Origin: Clostridium_I sp047718555
Lineage (GTDB): Bacteria > Bacillota > Clostridia > Clostridiales > Clostridiaceae
Direction: 5' to 3'
DNA: 64,000 nucleotides
Assembly (NCBI RefSeq): GCF_047718555.1
Contig: NZ_JBDNRK010000019.1
Span: 1 to 64,000, forward strand
Shown here: positions 19,241 through 28,338 of the stretch, one piece after another
Numbering within the stretch: the stretch's first letter is position 1
Layout: each line of letters opens with the position of its first letter
Position numbers and translations under genes: made by a program
The notes under the pieces: generated by a model
The model's database searches: none
What the model was told of the DNA's origin: nothing
The model's input: the letters and a program-made list of their open reading frames with translations, nothing else

Positions 19241-19813
19241 TTATCTAAAGTTTACTGTATTGTTTTCCATACTATTTATTATAGCCAAGGATTGAAGTTC
19301 TACTCCACATTCCTCTATCATCTTTCTTCCACCTTGAAAATACTTTTCAATTACAATTCCTACACCAGAAGCCTCTGCTCCAGATTGTCTGACTATATCA
19401 ATCAAACCCAAAGCCGCACTTCCGCTAGCAAGAAAATCATCAATTATTAGTATCCTATCCTCACTGTTTATATACTTCTTGGAAACTCTTATTTTATAGG
19501 TTTTTTCTTTAGTGAAAGAATATACCTCTGCCTCGTAGGTATCCTTATCAAGATTCGTTGCATTGTATTTCTTTGCAAATATCACCGGAATATTATCAAA
19601 ATGTTGTGCTGCTATACATGCAATACCAATACCAGATGCTTCCACTGTAAGTATTTTTGTTATATTCTTGTGTTTAAATCTGTTTCTAAATTCCTTTCCC
19701 ATTTCATCAAATAGATTTACATCCATTTGATGATTTAAGAAGCTGTCCACCTTTAAAATTCTATTTTCAATTACAATTCCATCTTGAAGTATTCTTTTCT
19801 TTAAAAGTTCCAT
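19241..19813 (-). CDS. xpt: Xanthine phosphoribosyltransferase
   Basis: Salvages xanthine to XMP with PRPP. 190 residues, the normal length. VEASGIGIACIAAQ and the PRPP loop ILIIDDFLASGSAAL are diagnostic; it is not PyrR. No purine riboswitch is visible upstream; instead a complete copy of the 160-bp repeat starts 28 nt before the ATG. No purine permease gene adjoins it. Confidence 0.95.
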   Translation of the reverse strand: MELLKKRILQDGIVIENRILKVDSFLNHQMDVNLFDEMGKEFRNRFKHKNITKILTVEASGIGIACIAAQHFDNIPVIFAKKYNATNLDKDTYEAEVYSFTKEKTYKIRVSKKYINSEDRILIIDDFLASGSAALGLIDIVRQSGAEASGVGIVIEKYFQGGRKMIEECGVELQSLAIINSMENNTVNFR

Positions 19814-19840
19814 ATGTTCTAATCCTTTCTTTATCTATTA

Positions 19841-20000
19841 AGGCATCTTCAAAAAATAACTAAGTCAGTATGCTAGCCTATTTTAAATCCTACTGCGTCA
19901 ACAGAACCCTCTGATAGTCCAACTATCATCAGAACCTGTTTCCTTGTTGGATTCAAAATATTCGTCGCATCTTTGACTTCTTATTTATTTTCAGATGCCT
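19841..20000 (+). repeat. 160-bp nested palindromic repeat, full copy
   Basis: Ends are AGGCATCTTC and GAAGTC...ATTTTCAGATGCCT; an inner pair TTTAAATCC / GGATTCAAA and a central hairpin GATAGTCCAACTATC lie between. Compared with other copies the arms change in step (GCATC / GATGC here, GCATAT / ATGC elsewhere). Confidence 0.85.
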
Positions 20001-20055
20001 AATACTATTGTAATTATGTCACAAAAAATATAATTAATAAAAAATATATGCTATC

Positions 20056-21795
20056 TTATGTTATAATATCAAACTGCATATTGTAAAGAGCTGCATATAT
20101 TCCATTTTTATCAATTAATTCCTTATGATTTCCCTTCTCCTGTATTCCTTCATCAGTAAGAACCATTATTTCATCTGCATTTCTTATAGTGCTTAACCTA
20201 TGAGCAATTACAATAGTTGTTCTATTTTTTGAAAGCTCTTCTAAGGATTCCTGTATAAATCTTTCGCTTTCATTATCAAGAGCAGAAGTAGCTTCATCAA
20301 GAATAAGTATTGGAGGATTCTTAAGAAAAACCCTAGCTATAGATAGTCTCTGCTTTTGTCCACCCGAAAGCTTAACTCCTCTTTCTCCTACATAGGTATC
20401 ATATCCATCCTCTAAGCCTTCAATAAATTCATGTATATTAGCCCTTCTGGCAGCTTCTATTATTTCTTCATCTGCCGCGTCTTGTTTACCATAAGCTATA
20501 TTTTCTTTTATGGTTCCCCCAAACATATATACATCCTGTTGAACTAAGCCTATGGAATTCCTTAAAGAATTTAATTTTATATCTTTTATATCCATTCCAT
20601 CTATAGTAATGTTTCCTTCCGTTGCTTCATAAAATCTTGGTATGAGATTACAGAAAGTAGTTTTTCCTCCTCCTGAAGGCCCCACAAGAGCTATGTTTTT
20701 CCCGGCTGTTATATCTATACTTATATCTTTTAGTATAATATTTTTATCCTGGTATCCAAAAGAAACATGATTAAATTTAATATTACCCTTTGGATTAATA
20801 AGTTCCACTGCATCTTCTCTATCTATAATAGTTGGCTTTGTATTAATAATTTGTAGAAATCTCTCAAAACCAGTAATACCTCGTTGGAACTGCTCAGTGA
20901 AATTTACTAATTTATCAACAGGATTTAAAAATATATTTATGTATAGAATATAAACTACTAAATCTGATATATTTAATAGTGATTTACTTATTAATATTCC
21001 ACCAAAAAGTATGGCAGTAAGATACAATATCCCCTGAAAGAATCCATTTCCACTATAATATTTACCCATTAGGAAATAGCTTTCTTCTTTAGTTTTTAAG
21101 AATTGTTTATTTCCCTTTTTAAATTTTTTTGCTTCAACTTTTTCATTGCCAAAGGATTTTACCACTCTTATACCAGCAAGAGTATCCTGTACGACTGCAT
21201 TCACATCTGCAATTTCCTTTCTATTTCTCATAAATACATCTTTCATTCTATTATTATAGAAAATAGAAAAATACACCATTAATAATGTAATAAATAAAAG
21301 TGCAAGTGTTATTGGAACATTAATACTTGAGAGTATAACAAAAGATCCTACTATTTTTAAAATAGAAATAAATAAATCCTCTGGCCCATGATGGGCAAGT
21401 TCAGATATATCAAAAAGATCTGTTATTATTCTTGACATAAGTGTTCCTGTATTATTATTATCATAATATGAAAATGGCAGTTTTTGAAACTGGTTAAAAA
21501 GATCTCTTCTCATATTAGCTTCCATTTTTGCACCCATAATATGTCCCCAGGATGTTATGAAATATTGACAAAAATACCTTATTACATACATTATAAGCAA
21601 AGCTAATCCCACTATTAAAACATATTTTACTATCTTATTCCCATCCTTTAATATATACACATCATTGAGCAAAAATCTCACTATAATAGGGAAAACAAGA
21701 TCTATGGCAGATAAAAGCAACGCACAAAACATATCTGCAAAAAATAAAGTTCTATAGGGTTTGTAGTATTCTAAAAATTTACTTAGACTTTTCAT
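20056..21795 (-). CDS. ABC exporter, fused permease and ATPase
   Basis: 579 residues in the MsbA/LmrA-type layout: six membrane helices over residues 15-300, then a nucleotide-binding domain. Walker A GPSGGGKTT near 370, the signature LSGGQKQR, Walker B ILILDEATSALD and H-loop IAHRLST are all present, so it should be an active half-transporter that dimerises. No partner half is adjacent, suggesting a homodimer. Substrate cannot be read; candidates are lipids, drugs or peptides. Confidence 0.92.
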   Translation of the reverse strand: MKSLSKFLEYYKPYRTLFFADMFCALLLSAIDLVFPIIVRFLLNDVYILKDGNKIVKYVLIVGLALLIMYVIRYFCQYFITSWGHIMGAKMEANMRRDLFNQFQKLPFSYYDNNNTGTLMSRIITDLFDISELAHHGPEDLFISILKIVGSFVILSSINVPITLALLFITLLMVYFSIFYNNRMKDVFMRNRKEIADVNAVVQDTLAGIRVVKSFGNEKVEAKKFKKGNKQFLKTKEESYFLMGKYYSGNGFFQGILYLTAILFGGILISKSLLNISDLVVYILYINIFLNPVDKLVNFTEQFQRGITGFERFLQIINTKPTIIDREDAVELINPKGNIKFNHVSFGYQDKNIILKDISIDITAGKNIALVGPSGGGKTTFCNLIPRFYEATEGNITIDGMDIKDIKLNSLRNSIGLVQQDVYMFGGTIKENIAYGKQDAADEEIIEAARRANIHEFIEGLEDGYDTYVGERGVKLSGGQKQRLSIARVFLKNPPILILDEATSALDNESERFIQESLEELSKNRTTIVIAHRLSTIRNADEIMVLTDEGIQEKGNHKELIDKNGIYAALYNMQFDIIT

Positions 21796-21878
21796 TATAT
21801 ATCTCCTTTCTTAGTTTTAACTGTTTAAAATACTTTTTTAAACTCTCATAGAGCTCGTACCTATATTGAAATAATTTA

Positions 21879-21946
21879 AGACATTCAAATAAATAACTAG
21901 TAAGTATAGTAATCTATTTTAACTTACTATTTATTTTCACGTGCCT
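21879..21946 (+). repeat. Deleted derivative of the 160-bp repeat
   Basis: Left end AGACATTCAAATAAATAACT and right end AACTTACTATTTATTTTC + ACGTGCCT remain; the central 90 nt are missing. Confidence 0.75.
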
Positions 21947-22055
21947 AATAAAAAATCATACTTGTTACATTAACATTATATTTAAAAATAATCAATATAA
22001 TTTTAAGAATTGTTATTATTAATTAAATTGTCACCTATAATTGTAACTTAATATA

Positions 22056-22111
22056 AGGCATCTTGAAAAAATTCGTCGCATCTTTGACTTCTTATTTATT
22101 TTAAGATGCCT
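22056..22111 (+). repeat. Deleted derivative of the 160-bp repeat
   Basis: AAGGCATCTTGAAAAA joined to the right part ATTCGTCGCATCTTTGACTT...AAGATGCCT. A different internal deletion from the copy at 21879. Confidence 0.75.
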
Positions 22112-22161
22112 AAATTTATTTATAGCTTGGATATATTTCCTATAGCACCGTGAATTCCCTA

Positions 22162-22190
22162 GAATATGATTGTTTAAATTACACAATATA
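22162..22190 (+). promoter_or_regulatory. Sigma-G-like promoter of the SASP gene
   Basis: GAATA and CAATATA are separated by 17 nt, close to the forespore sigma-G consensus (GNATR and CATNHTA), about 45 nt before the SASP start. Confidence 0.5.
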
Positions 22191-22232
22191 CTAGTGTAAC
22201 ATAAATAAACAATTAAAAAGGAGATGGAACAC

Positions 22233-22430
22233 ATGGCAAGTAGAAGTAATAGAATTTTAGTACCAGAAGCAAGAGAAGCTTTAAACAAATTCAAATTAGA
22301 GGCAGCTCAAGAAGTTGGTACTCCTTTAACTAATGGTTATAATGGAGATCTTACTTCAAGACAAAATGGTTCTGTTGGTGGCCAAATGGTTAAAAAGATA
22401 ATTCAGGACTATGAAAACAATATAAAATAG
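22233..22430 (+). CDS. Alpha/beta-type small acid-soluble spore protein
   Basis: About 65 residues. Coats forespore DNA, forcing an A-like form that resists UV and chemicals, and is degraded by the Gpr protease at germination. The two family signatures are visible: an N-terminal KLEAAQEVG region with the Gpr-type site and C-terminal NGDLTSRQNGSVGGQMVKKII. The start is the ATG at 22233, nine bases after AAGGAG; the ATG three codons upstream touches the RBS. A GC-rich terminator follows at 22456. Confidence 0.95.
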   Translation: MASRSNRILVPEAREALNKFKLEAAQEVGTPLTNGYNGDLTSRQNGSVGGQMVKKIIQDYENNIK

Positions 22431-22455
22431 TTCTAAATCTTATCAAATAAGTTTT

Positions 22456-22482
22456 AGGCACGTAGATAAATTCTACGTGCCT
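22456..22482 (+). terminator. Terminator of the SASP gene
   Basis: AGGCACGTAGA / TCTACGTGCCT perfect stem with a 5-nt loop followed by TATTTTAC. Confidence 0.9.
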
Positions 22483-22535
22483 TATTTTACATACTTCATA
22501 TTTGTAATATAATACAAGTAAAGGAGGTGTAAAAT

Positions 22536-22943
22536 ATGAATTTAAGACATTTCATTGGTCCTTTAGGTATATTAACAGCTATAGGTTTTATATTTGCTTT
22601 ACTTAATTTTTTTGTAAAGCTTATCAACAAAAATTATATTCTTAAATTGCCCAAAGACAAAAATCACTTTGTTACTTATTATAAAAAAATAATGAAATTC
22701 ATAGTTAAAAATCACAAAACAGCCGGTATTATCACTTTTATCCTTATGTTATTACATTTCTTTATTGCCTATAATTCCCATAGAATTAAAATAACAGGCA
22801 TAATTGCGGCAATAATTATGGCCGCAGTAGTTATTTTAGGCATATATGGTAAATCAATCAAAAGACCACGAGGTAAATGGTTAACTATCCATAGATCTTT
22901 AGCTTTTATTTTAATTATAGCTATAATATTTCATATTCTGTAA
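22536..22943 (+). CDS. Small four-helix membrane protein, possibly haem-binding
   Basis: 135 residues with four hydrophobic helices (about 10-30, 60-80, 85-103, 115-135). Histidines fall in or next to helices: LMLLHFFIAYNSH and WLTIHRSLAFILIIAIIFHIL. That pattern resembles cytochrome b561/ferric reductase-like membrane proteins that hold haem between helices, but I do not recognise a defined family. The start ATG follows AAAGGAGG. Monocistronic between SASP and a shared terminator with metY. Confidence 0.6.
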   Translation: MNLRHFIGPLGILTAIGFIFALLNFFVKLINKNYILKLPKDKNHFVTYYKKIMKFIVKNHKTAGIITFILMLLHFFIAYNSHRIKITGIIAAIIMAAVVILGIYGKSIKRPRGKWLTIHRSLAFILIIAIIFHIL

Positions 22944-22948
22944 AAAAC

Positions 22949-23001
22949 AAAAGGGGACTGTCTCTAATGCATATTAATACATTTTGAGACAATCCCTTTT
23001 T
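22949..23001. terminator. Shared terminator between the membrane protein gene and metY
   Basis: AAAAGGGGACTGTCTC opposite GAGACAATCCCTTTT, separated by about 20 nt, with A/T tracts on both sides; serves both convergent genes. Confidence 0.8.
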
Positions 23002-23026
23002 ATCTTAAAACTCTAAAGCTTATGAA

Positions 23027-24310
23027 TTAAGCCTGTTCAAGAGCCTGATTTAAATCATATATTAAATCATCTACACCTTCAACACCAATTGAAAGTCTTA
23101 TAAGGTCTGGAGTAACTCCAGCAGCTCTTTGCTCTTCTTCATTAAGTTCAGCATGTGTTGTACTTGAAGGGTGAATTACAAGAGATTTTGCATCTGCTAC
23201 ATTTGCAAGTAATGAGAATAATTTAACACTATTTATAAATCTCTTTCCAGCTTCAAGTCCGCCTTTTATTCCAAAAGTAAATATTGAACCTGCACCTTTT
23301 GGTAAGTATTTTTTAGCCAATGCATTATATGGACTATCTGGTAATTCAGGATAGTTTACCCATTCAACCTTTGGATGATTTTTTAAGAATTCTACTATCT
23401 TTCTAGTATTTGATACATGTCTTTCTACTCTTAAAGATAATGATTCTAGACCTTGTAAGAATAAAAATGCACTTTGAGGAGAAAGAGTCGCACCAGTATT
23501 TCTTAGAAGCTGAACTCTAGCTTTTAAAGCAAAAGCAGGTGCTCCTAAATCTGCATATACAAGACCATTGTAACTTTCATCAGGTGTTGTAAAGTCAGGG
23601 AATTTACCGCTTGCTCTCCAATCAAATTTACCACCATCAACTATAATTCCACCAATAGTAGTACCATGCCCTCCGATAAATTTTGTTGCAGAATGTACAA
23701 CTACATCAGCACCATATTCTATTGGTCTTACAAGATATGGAGTTGCGAAAGTATTGTCTATGATTAAAGGAATCTTATTTTCATGTGCAATATTTGCTAC
23801 TGCTTCTATATCCAACACATTAATTCTTGGATTTCCTAAAGTTTCAGCATATACTGCCTTTGTCTTATCAGTTATAGCTCTTCTAATATTTTCAGGATCA
23901 TCTGGATCAACAAATGTTACTTTTATTCCAAGTTTTTTCAAAGTTACTGCAAATAATTCATAAGTACCACCGTATAATGTACTTACAGATACTATTTCAT
24001 CACCTGAATTAGCTACATTAAGTATTGCATAAGTTATTGCTGCAAGTCCTGATGAAGTTGCAAGTCCTGCTACTCCACCTTCAAGTTCTGCTACTCTTTT
24101 TTCAAATACATCAGTAGTAGGATTCATAATTCTTGAATAAACATTTCCAGGTTCTTTTAATTGGAATAAATTTGCTGCATGATCTGCATTTTTAAACACA
24201 TAAGATGTTGTTTGATAAATTGGAACTGCTCTTGATCCTGTTGTTGGATCTACCTCCTGACCTGCATGCACCTGTAATGTTTCAAAACTATACTTTCTCT
24301 CTTCACTCAT
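23027..24310 (-). CDS. metY: O-acetylhomoserine aminocarboxypropyltransferase (sulfhydrylase)
   Basis: PLP enzyme making homocysteine from O-acetylhomoserine and sulfide. 427 residues, the usual length of MetY (longer than cystathionine synthases). The N-terminal ETLQVHAGQEVDPTTGSRAVPIY region is typical; the PLP lysine is in SATKFIGGHG. Follows metA by 69 nt and completes direct-sulfhydrylation methionine synthesis. Confidence 0.95.
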   Translation of the reverse strand: MSEERKYSFETLQVHAGQEVDPTTGSRAVPIYQTTSYVFKNADHAANLFQLKEPGNVYSRIMNPTTDVFEKRVAELEGGVAGLATSSGLAAITYAILNVANSGDEIVSVSTLYGGTYELFAVTLKKLGIKVTFVDPDDPENIRRAITDKTKAVYAETLGNPRINVLDIEAVANIAHENKIPLIIDNTFATPYLVRPIEYGADVVVHSATKFIGGHGTTIGGIIVDGGKFDWRASGKFPDFTTPDESYNGLVYADLGAPAFALKARVQLLRNTGATLSPQSAFLFLQGLESLSLRVERHVSNTRKIVEFLKNHPKVEWVNYPELPDSPYNALAKKYLPKGAGSIFTFGIKGGLEAGKRFINSVKLFSLLANVADAKSLVIHPSSTTHAELNEEEQRAAGVTPDLIRLSIGVEGVDDLIYDLNQALEQA

Positions 24311-24379
24311 TTCTAATATCTCCTTTTATATTATATTTTTGCATATCTTAATAAAATCAAAATATACAATTATTATTTA

Positions 24380-25297
24380 TTATAGAATTTCATCTAAATT
24401 ATAGGGTGTTTCCTGATATACATAATAATTCAGCCAATTTAAAAATAATAGATTAGAATGACTTCTCCATTTTACTACTGGATCTTTTTTAGGATCATTA
24501 TCTTTAAAATAATTCTTAGGAATTTCAATATTTTCATTATTTGAAATATCTCTATCATATTCGGCCTTTAAAGTTAAAGGATCATATTCAGAGTGCCCCA
24601 TAACAAAAATTTGACGCCCATGTTTTGCTGTTACTATATATATACCTGCATCCTCAGATTCAGATAAAATTTTCAGTCTTGGATCTTTTTCAATATCTTT
24701 TCTTCTCACTTCTGTGTGTCTTGAATGTGGAACGTAAAACACATCATCAAACCCTCTTAACAGATTTACATTTTTTTCAGTGGTTTTGTGCAGAAAAACT
24801 CCAAACAATTTTTTTGAAAGATGGTATTTGGGAATATTATAATGATAATATAAACCAGCCTGAGCTCCCCAACATATATGAAGTGTTGAGTATACATTAT
24901 GCAAACTCCACTCCATAATTTCAACTAATTCATTCCAATAATCCACATCTTTAAAATCAATCTGTTCAATAGGAGCTCCTGTAATTATCATGCCATCAAA
25001 TTTCTTATTTTTTATATCATCAAAAGTTTCATAGTATTTGAACAAATATTCTTCTGAAGTATTTTTAAAAGAATGAGTCTTAGGATATATTAAAGTTATA
25101 TCCACTTGTAAAGGCGAATTACTTAGAAGCCTCAATATTTGAGTTTCAGTTGTAATTTTCATTGGCATTAAATTTAATATTACTATGCTAAGTGGTCTTA
25201 TATCCTGTTTATTTGCACGTTTTTCATCCATTGCAAATATGTTTTCATCATTTAGAACTTTGGCAGCCGGAAGATTATCAGGTATATTTATAGGCAA
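24380..25297 (-). CDS. metAA: Homoserine O-acyltransferase, predicted acetyl-CoA specific
   Basis: 305 residues of the MetA family. The nucleophile Cys142 is in HICWGAQAG; His and Glu of the triad lie in GHSEYD. Residue 111 is Glu (GAPIEQ). In this family Glu111 has been linked to acetyl-CoA use and Gly111 to succinyl-CoA use, so the product should be O-acetylhomoserine, matching the downstream metY. The start is TTG at 25297 after GGGGGTGAGCA. Controlled by a SAM-I riboswitch. Confidence 0.94.
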   Translation of the reverse strand: MPINIPDNLPAAKVLNDENIFAMDEKRANKQDIRPLSIVILNLMPMKITTETQILRLLSNSPLQVDITLIYPKTHSFKNTSEEYLFKYYETFDDIKNKKFDGMIITGAPIEQIDFKDVDYWNELVEIMEWSLHNVYSTLHICWGAQAGLYYHYNIPKYHLSKKLFGVFLHKTTEKNVNLLRGFDDVFYVPHSRHTEVRRKDIEKDPRLKILSESEDAGIYIVTAKHGRQIFVMGHSEYDPLTLKAEYDRDISNNENIEIPKNYFKDNDPKKDPVVKWRSHSNLLFLNWLNYYVYQETPYNLDEIL

Positions 25298-25473
25298 ATG
25301 CTCACCCCCTATAGAAAGATATTAATACTTTTCATTTTAACGCACTTACTTGTCATATTTGTTTAATAGGTTATTATAGATAATATAATCTCTATTACGC
25401 ATCCATTTGCAATTCTTATTAATTTATTGCATCAATCTATCCTGTAAATAAATAAAAGTTGTCTTTCCATAAT

Positions 25474-25509
25474 AAGAAAAACAACTACACAAACTAAAAT
25501 AGTTTTCCT
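25474..25509 (-). terminator. Expression-platform terminator of the SAM riboswitch
   Basis: On the minus strand AAGGAAAACTA ... TAGTTGTTTTTCTT forms a stem that shares AAGG with the riboswitch P1 helix, so terminator and antiterminator compete. Confidence 0.7.
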
Positions 25510-25612
25510 TATCTTTCAGAAACAATCTGCTGGAATTAACACCATACACATTAAAAACAATGCTGGTTGTCGGGTTTCAACGGGCCAGTCCCTCTACCAC
25601 TCTGGATAAGAT
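25508..25612 (-). promoter_or_regulatory. SAM-I (S-box) riboswitch of metA-metY
   Basis: Minus strand shows the S-box core: CTTATCCAGAGTGGTAGAGG, then GACTGGCCC, GAAACCCGACAACC, and a distal GATAAG that pairs with CTTATC as P1. When SAM is abundant the aptamer closes and the downstream terminator forms, switching off methionine synthesis. Confidence 0.93.
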
Positions 25613-25629
25613 TTTATTGAATTTACTAT

Positions 25630-25658
25630 ATAATAAATCAAAAAACATTCTTTGTCAA
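25630..25658 (-). promoter_or_regulatory. Promoter of metA-metY
   Basis: TTGACA (25653-25658) and TATTAT (25630-25635) with a 17-nt spacer on the minus strand, just upstream of the riboswitch. Confidence 0.7.
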
Positions 25659-25798
25659 TAATATTTTTTGAATAGATCTATGTAAATCTTTTTACAAAAA
25701 TTATTTTAATAAAAATTAGCTATTAAAATAAATACCAATTCAAAAATACCTAAATATTTTGTAATAATAATAAAATATTTTAAAAATAATTTCCAATA

Positions 25799-26011
25799 TC
25801 AATTCCAGATATCTTTCATTAATTCTTTAATTCTAGCTTTTCTATCTATAGTTTCCTTTAGATTTATAGAAATACCTACTGATTCTATTGTAAGTACGTC
25901 TCCCTCTTTTACTTCCTTAGGTAATTTTAATTTTTCAATGTTAATCATAGTTTTATCCTCTTTTTCACATACAGCATATTTACCTTCAAATCTATCTACA
26001 ATCACATTCAT
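25799..26011 (-). CDS. DUF3006 family small protein
   Basis: 70 residues. Starts MNVIVDRFEGKYAVCEKEDK and continues LPKEVKEGDVLTI, the pattern of DUF3006 proteins, which are small beta-strand-rich proteins of unknown function often found near secreted hydrolases in Firmicutes. Here it is alone, between the met leader and the hexuronate genes. Ends with a basic helix (RKARIKELMKDIWN). RBS AGGTGA before the ATG. Confidence 0.75.
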   Translation of the reverse strand: MNVIVDRFEGKYAVCEKEDKTMINIEKLKLPKEVKEGDVLTIESVGISINLKETIDRKARIKELMKDIWN

Positions 26012-26030
26012 TATATCACCTCTATTCAGT

Positions 26031-26085
26031 AACTAGTCAGTATAAATCCTATCTTTTACTTTCTGTTTATTTCCATACATATCAC
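26031..26085 (+). repeat. Degenerate piece of the 160-bp repeat
   Basis: AGTAACTAGTCAGTATAAATCC and a distal ACTTTCTGTTTATTT match the left and right arms loosely; no intact ends. Confidence 0.4.
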
Positions 26086-26223
26086 TAATCATTTAAAAAA
26101 TGATTCCAATATTTTTTGATTAATTATTTACCTACAGAAATTAAGTCCTGTTATATATTTTTCAATTCTAAAATTACTATATAAATATATTAATACACAA
26201 TTGTCCCATGTAAAAGTTATACT

Positions 26224-26982
26224 CTATCTTCCTAAATATCCTCCATCAACAGGGATAACCGTACCATTTAAATAATCAGAGGCCGAAGATGCCAAAAATA
26301 TAGTTATACCCTTTAAGTCTTCTGGCGTTCCCCATCTTGCAGCTGGTATTCTTGAAAGTATTTCACTATTTCTCACTTCATCATTTATCAGCTTTGTATT
26401 CATAGAAGTATCCATATATCCAGGTGCTATAGCATTAATATTAATTCCCTTACTTGCCCACTCATTGGCAAGGGCTTTTGTAAGCTGAGCTACTCCACCT
26501 TTACTGGCAGCATAGGCCGGTACTGTATATCCACCAAAAAAGCTTAACATAGACGCAACATTTATAATTTTCCCACTGCCTTTTTCAAGCATTTTTATAC
26601 CAGCCATCTGACATAGCTGAAAAGTAGCTGTAAGGTTTACACTAATAACTTCATCCCAATCCTCTAAAGGAAATTCTTCACATTTATTTCTTCTTTGAAT
26701 GCCTGCATTGTTTACTATTATATCTAAATCTCCACCTAATTTATCTAAACAGCTATTGAATAATTCTTTTAAATTTTCTCTTTTCCCAATATCTCCTTTT
26801 ATTGCATGTACCTTATATCCTAATTTATTTAATTCATCTGCAGTTCCATAAGCTTTATCTGACACACCTACAATAATCACTTCTGCTCCAGCCTCTGCAA
26901 GGCCTTCAGCCATTCCTCTGCCAAGTCCGCTGCTTCCTCCTGTAACAATAGCTTTTTTACCATCTAAATTAAAGTAATTCAT
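26224..26982 (-). CDS. kduD: SDR oxidoreductase, KduD-like (2-dehydro-3-deoxy-D-gluconate 5-dehydrogenase type)
   Basis: 252 residues. Classical short-chain dehydrogenase: cofactor loop TGGSSGLGRGMA, NNAG, catalytic Ser in NVASMLSFFGG and YAASK. The opening FNLDGKKAIVTGG and closing FLASSASDYLNGTVIPVDGGYLGR match KduD/gluconate 5-dehydrogenase enzymes of uronate breakdown. A terminator-like hairpin (27149-27190) separates it from the yiaK-like gene, so it may have some independent expression. kduI is not nearby. Confidence 0.82.
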   Translation of the reverse strand: MNYFNLDGKKAIVTGGSSGLGRGMAEGLAEAGAEVIIVGVSDKAYGTADELNKLGYKVHAIKGDIGKRENLKELFNSCLDKLGGDLDIIVNNAGIQRRNKCEEFPLEDWDEVISVNLTATFQLCQMAGIKMLEKGSGKIINVASMLSFFGGYTVPAYAASKGGVAQLTKALANEWASKGININAIAPGYMDTSMNTKLINDEVRNSEILSRIPAARWGTPEDLKGITIFLASSASDYLNGTVIPVDGGYLGR

Positions 26983-27148
26983 AATTACCCCATCCTTTCT
27001 TCGTTGAAATATAGCACATATATTCCATAAAAATTTTTCTAATTCTTTCTAGATATCCTTAGTTTTAGATATACTATGTACATAATTTATCCTATCATAA
27101 AATCCATAAAATAATTATAAGTTTTATGTAAATTTTTCTAATAACTAA

Positions 27149-27190
27149 AACCAAGAAAAGAAGAATTTTAATATTCTCCTTTCCTTGGTT
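27149..27190 (-). terminator. Hairpin between yiaK-like and kduD-like genes
   Basis: AACCAAGAAAAGAAGAAT opposite ATTCTCCTTTCCTTGGTT, T-rich on the minus-strand exit side. Confidence 0.65.
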
Positions 27191-27263
27191 AATAATAAAA
27201 AGTAATATTCCGCATTTACATCTAACCTGTTAAATATTCCATAAAATTATTAATAATGCTTAT

Positions 27264-28271
27264 TTACATATTCTTTATTTTTCCCCAAACAGCTTCATCT
27301 ACTGGTATTCCCTGATCAAAATTTTTCTCTCTAGTGTGCAAAGTTCTTTCTCCAGGATAGAATATCTCCTTATTGTCATCAACTCTTTCTGAAGCCTTTA
27401 TATCCTCTAATACTTCATTTACTGCTGATTTAAGGAATTCATTTCCCGCTACCCTTTCAGCATCAATAGCTATAAATATCTGTGATAATTGATATTCTGA
27501 TGCTCCATCTATTTTTCCTATTTTGAAAACTGAATTACCACCTGATAATACTGTAGCTATAAGATCTAATAATATTGACAAGCCGGATCCTTTCCAATAA
27601 CCTATAGGCAAAACTCTACCAGTTTTTTCAATTTCTTCTGGATCTGTAGTTATATTTCCCTTTGTATCATAGCCTCCAGGTATTGGTAATTGCTCCTTAT
27701 TTAATTTAGTTACTTCAATTTTGCCATAGGAAAATTGAGCCATGGCTAAATCTACCACTACATGATGCCCACCTTCTCTTGGTACAGATAATATAAGTGG
27801 ATTGTTACCTATTCTACTATCCTTTGCTCCCCAAGCCGGCATATTTGTAAAAGTGTTCGTCCAGCAAATACCAATACATCCTGCATCAGCTGCCTGCCAG
27901 CCATAACTGCCGCCTCTCATCCAATGATTAGTGTTTCTTAATGCAATACAACCTATTGTATTTTTTTTTGCCAGTTCTATAGTCCTATCCATGCAAAACT
28001 TAGCATTTAAATTTCCCATGCCTAGATTTCCATCCCATTTTTCAAAAGCTCCCATTCCTTCTATTTTAGTAGGAACAGCATTTACATCTATAAATCCTTT
28101 ATCTATATATTCTATTACTCTTGGAAATCTAACATATCCATGGGAATAAACTCCATCGCAACTAGTTTCAGTAAATAATTGTGCTGATGCCTCTGCTCTC
28201 TCTTCACTAAACCCTTTTTTTATCAATATTCTTTTAAATTCACTTTTCATTTCTTCAAAACTAACTCTCAT
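27264..28271 (-). CDS. yiaK: Malate/lactate dehydrogenase-family oxidoreductase, YiaK-like (2,3-diketo-L-gulonate reductase type)
   Basis: 335 residues of the Ldh_2 family, which uses a non-Rossmann NAD(P) fold. Motifs: DGVYSHGYVRFPRVIEY near the N-terminus with the catalytic His, RNTNHWMRGGSYGWQAA, and MAQFSYGKIE; these fit 3-dehydro-L-gulonate/2,3-diketo-L-gulonate reductases. In E. coli yiaK lies with yiaL; here the neighbouring gene is indeed a YhcH/YiaL paralogue. Reaction direction and exact substrate are inferred. Confidence 0.82.
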   Translation of the reverse strand: MRVSFEEMKSEFKRILIKKGFSEERAEASAQLFTETSCDGVYSHGYVRFPRVIEYIDKGFIDVNAVPTKIEGMGAFEKWDGNLGMGNLNAKFCMDRTIELAKKNTIGCIALRNTNHWMRGGSYGWQAADAGCIGICWTNTFTNMPAWGAKDSRIGNNPLILSVPREGGHHVVVDLAMAQFSYGKIEVTKLNKEQLPIPGGYDTKGNITTDPEEIEKTGRVLPIGYWKGSGLSILLDLIATVLSGGNSVFKIGKIDGASEYQLSQIFIAIDAERVAGNEFLKSAVNEVLEDIKASERVDDNKEIFYPGERTLHTREKNFDQGIPVDEAVWGKIKNM

Positions 28272-28338
28272 AATAATATCTTCCCTTCATATAAATTTAT
28301 ATAATATATCTCATCTTTAAATAAATAGCCAGCAGTAT

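Larger units (their letters stand above)
21796..22232. other. Intergenic region with two repeat derivatives and the SASP promoter
   Basis: 437 nt without a convincing gene. It holds two internally deleted copies of the 160-bp repeat (21879-21946 and 22056-22111) and, at its right end, a sigma-G-like promoter. An open frame on the minus strand here is a shadow. Confidence 0.6.

Noticed and set aside
19241..19813. PyrR gene near the pyr operon
   Set aside because: The phosphoribosyltransferase here has xanthine phosphoribosyltransferase motifs and lacks PyrR features; pyrR must be elsewhere.
19814..20055. Purine riboswitch before xpt
   Set aside because: The aptamer core is absent; the region is mostly the 160-bp repeat.
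22031..22294. Minus-strand frame opposite the SASP gene
   Set aside because: Overlaps the SASP gene and a repeat copy, with no RBS or recognisable sequence.
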